Shown here one piece after another: positions 63,470-64,000 of a stretch of DNA of 64,000 nucleotides. The notes beneath the pieces are model-generated. The model was not told where the DNA came from. It saw nothing but the letters and a program-made list of their open reading frames with translations, and searched no databases. A program made the position numbers and the translations under genes. The DNA is from Cladopsammia gracilis (taxonomy: Eukaryota > Cnidaria > Anthozoa > Scleractinia > Dendrophylliidae), in assembly GCA_022457155.1 (NCBI GenBank), contig JAJGOT010000497.1, positions 124,001 through 188,000 of the forward strand. Reading direction: 5' to 3'. Position 1 is the first letter of the stretch. Every line of letters begins with the position of its first letter.

Positions 63470-64000
63470 GTTATAAGAAGATGCCCATACGTAAATAGAA
63501 TGCCAACAGAAAAACGTGTTAAAAAGTTATGAACTTTACACAAAAAACTCACGAAATGACATGCATAACAGAATGAATCAAAACATTCGCAGAAATTGAG
63601 ACTAACTAAAAAACAAACATAAAAATTTATTGAAGCGGTGGATTGAGAGGTACGCCGCATTTCTTATTGTAGGCGTAGCTAGTTTCACCATCAAATTAAA
63701 CGCCCGCCTAAAATGATATATATATAAACTTATTATATATTATGTATATAGTGTATTATAAGTAGCATAAGCTATCGATTGAATTTGTGCAGTCTAGACT
63801 AATTTGAAAAATAAAGGCAGACCTAATCTCCATTACGTATAGACAAAACGAATTTCATCTCCGTTTCACATTCAAGAAATGATAAATTCTTTGCCTGCAG
63901 GCCAAAGTTTACCCTTGACATACAACTTATCTGGTTGGGAGGCGCTAAAATTAGCAGGGATTCCATTACTTCTCGCTCTTTTCAATGTTTCCACTTGAGG
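63470..64000. other. right edge, no gene seen
   Basis: A/T-rich sequence upstream of the LINE endonuclease start; it may be the LINE's 5' region or ORF1 remains, but I cannot recognise ORF1. An ATATATA-rich tract at 63715-63760. Confidence 0.4.

Overview
This window is intron-rich eukaryotic DNA with protein-level and repeat-level signs of an animal, most likely a cnidarian such as a stony coral or anemone. The reasons are split genes with GT/GC-AG introns, a metazoan-order NAD(P) transhydrogenase, an astacin-discoidin gene and a TRAF-type gene. The repeat load is dense and mixed: foldback MITEs, Penelope-like elements, tRNA-related SINEs, a Ty3/Gypsy copy and several non-LTR retrotransposon pieces. 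The species call is inference; I cannot run a search.

Left half (1442-30296, + strand): the last ten exons of the mitochondrial proton-translocating NAD(P) transhydrogenase gene (NNT). The N-terminal ~230 residues lie off the left edge. Exons chain in frame to a TAA stop at 30294-30296; the ninth intron is GC-AG. The introns are packed with mobile DNA. Intron 1 has a decayed antisense retrotransposon with a SINE inserted in it and TAA repeats on both sides. Intron 2 has a Ty3/Gypsy copy with one long open gag-pol frame. Intron 3 has an array of 86-bp repeats. Introns 5 and 6 have Penelope-like fragments, one with a recognisable GIY-YIG domain. Intron 7 has an antisense intronless ORF resembling the TP53INP/DOR family, plus a degraded partial copy of it. 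Intron 8 has a foldback with a 10-bp target duplication and intron 9 a TTAA-flanked MITE.

Middle (30297-37357): no gene recognised. It holds a series of foldback/MITE elements, including one MITE split by another and a tRNA-related SINE with a 12-bp target duplication.

Right half (minus strand): an eight-exon secreted astacin metalloprotease with a C-terminal F5/8 type C (discoidin) domain (37358-49490), transcribed towards NNT. Next come the last three exons of a TRAF-like gene (57840-60747: two zinc-finger exons, then coiled coil plus MATH/TRAF-C). At the far right is a poly(A)-tailed L1/Tx1-like LINE with its reverse transcriptase core deleted (about 61269-63462). The two right-hand genes are tandem on the minus strand; NNT and the astacin gene converge.
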